Source of the DNA: an uncultured Nitrospira sp.
GTDB taxonomy: Bacteria > Nitrospirota > Nitrospiria > Nitrospirales > Nitrospiraceae
Length of the DNA stretch: 23,191 bases
Direction of reading: 5' to 3'
NCBI GenBank assembly: GCA_946479785.1
Contig: CAMLHQ010000047.1
Location: 1 to 23,191, forward strand
Each line of letters opens with the position of its first letter. Within the stretch, counting starts at the first letter, position 1. Below the pieces are notes generated by a model. It was given only the letters and a program-made list of their open reading frames with translations, searched no databases and was not told the DNA's origin. Position numbers and translations under genes: made by a program. Below, piece after piece: positions 23,165 to 23,191 of the stretch.

Positions 23165-23191
23165 TCTTTCAGATTGTGGGCCCTGACCCGC

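Noticed and set aside
1..23191. CRISPR array, intact insertion sequence or rRNA
   Set aside because: No regularly spaced repeats with spacers, no transposase-like ORF with terminal inverted repeats and no rRNA-like sequence were seen.

Overview
The window reads as ordinary chromosomal DNA of a moderately GC-rich free-living Gram-negative bacterium. The protein set (DUF423, YifB, ClpB, a Pst phosphate system, PilZ-like proteins, small lipoproteins with LAGC/LAC lipoboxes) and its flavour suggest Nitrospirota, most likely a Nitrospira-like organism. That placement is an inference from protein style, not from a marker gene. No rRNA, CRISPR array or intact insertion sequence was seen.

Layout. 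Positions 1-4.7 kb hold housekeeping and accessory genes: a PilZ-like protein, a DUF423 membrane protein, an exported protein of unknown function, a dienelactone-hydrolase-family protein whose nucleophile is replaced by Gly, a Gfo/Idh/MocA oxidoreductase, a stand-alone Lrp/AsnC ligand-binding domain and a small exported protein. Positions 4.8-7.0 kb carry yifB (comM-like) behind a clear sigma-70 promoter, followed by a 71-residue membrane protein and an unknown protein. Position 7.0-9.6 kb is clpB on the minus strand; its promoter carries a 9-bp direct repeat spaced 21 bp. A polytopic membrane protein starts divergently from it. Positions 10.7-14.5 kb form a sensor kinase / coiled-coil lipoprotein / sigma-54 response regulator operon with the same order as enterobacterial qseE-qseG-qseF (glrK-yfhG-glrR). 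A PilZ-domain gene converges on it.

Positions 14.8-16.8 kb are gene-poor and visibly AT-richer. A functional-looking tRNA-Thr(TGT) with its own promoter and an encoded CCA lies at 16364-16438 (minus). A degraded 40-nt direct copy of its 3' part (acceptor end to anticodon loop) sits 1.3 kb away at 15053-15092, in the geometry expected of attachment-site duplication by a tRNA-targeting integrase. Between the two lie only a small putative lipoprotein gene and the 3' tail of a broken gene abutting the tRNA. I read this as the scar of a decayed integrated element.

Positions 16.8-23.2 kb are largely phosphate physiology. A plus-strand set (small membrane protein, tandem CBS protein, PsiE-family protein, small winged-helix-like protein) converges on a complete minus-strand pstS-pstC-pstA-pstB-phoU operon. 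Upstream of both transcription units are three 7-bp units at exactly 11-bp spacing (xGTTxAC type), the architecture of a PHO box. This suggests that both units answer to the same PhoB-like regulator.
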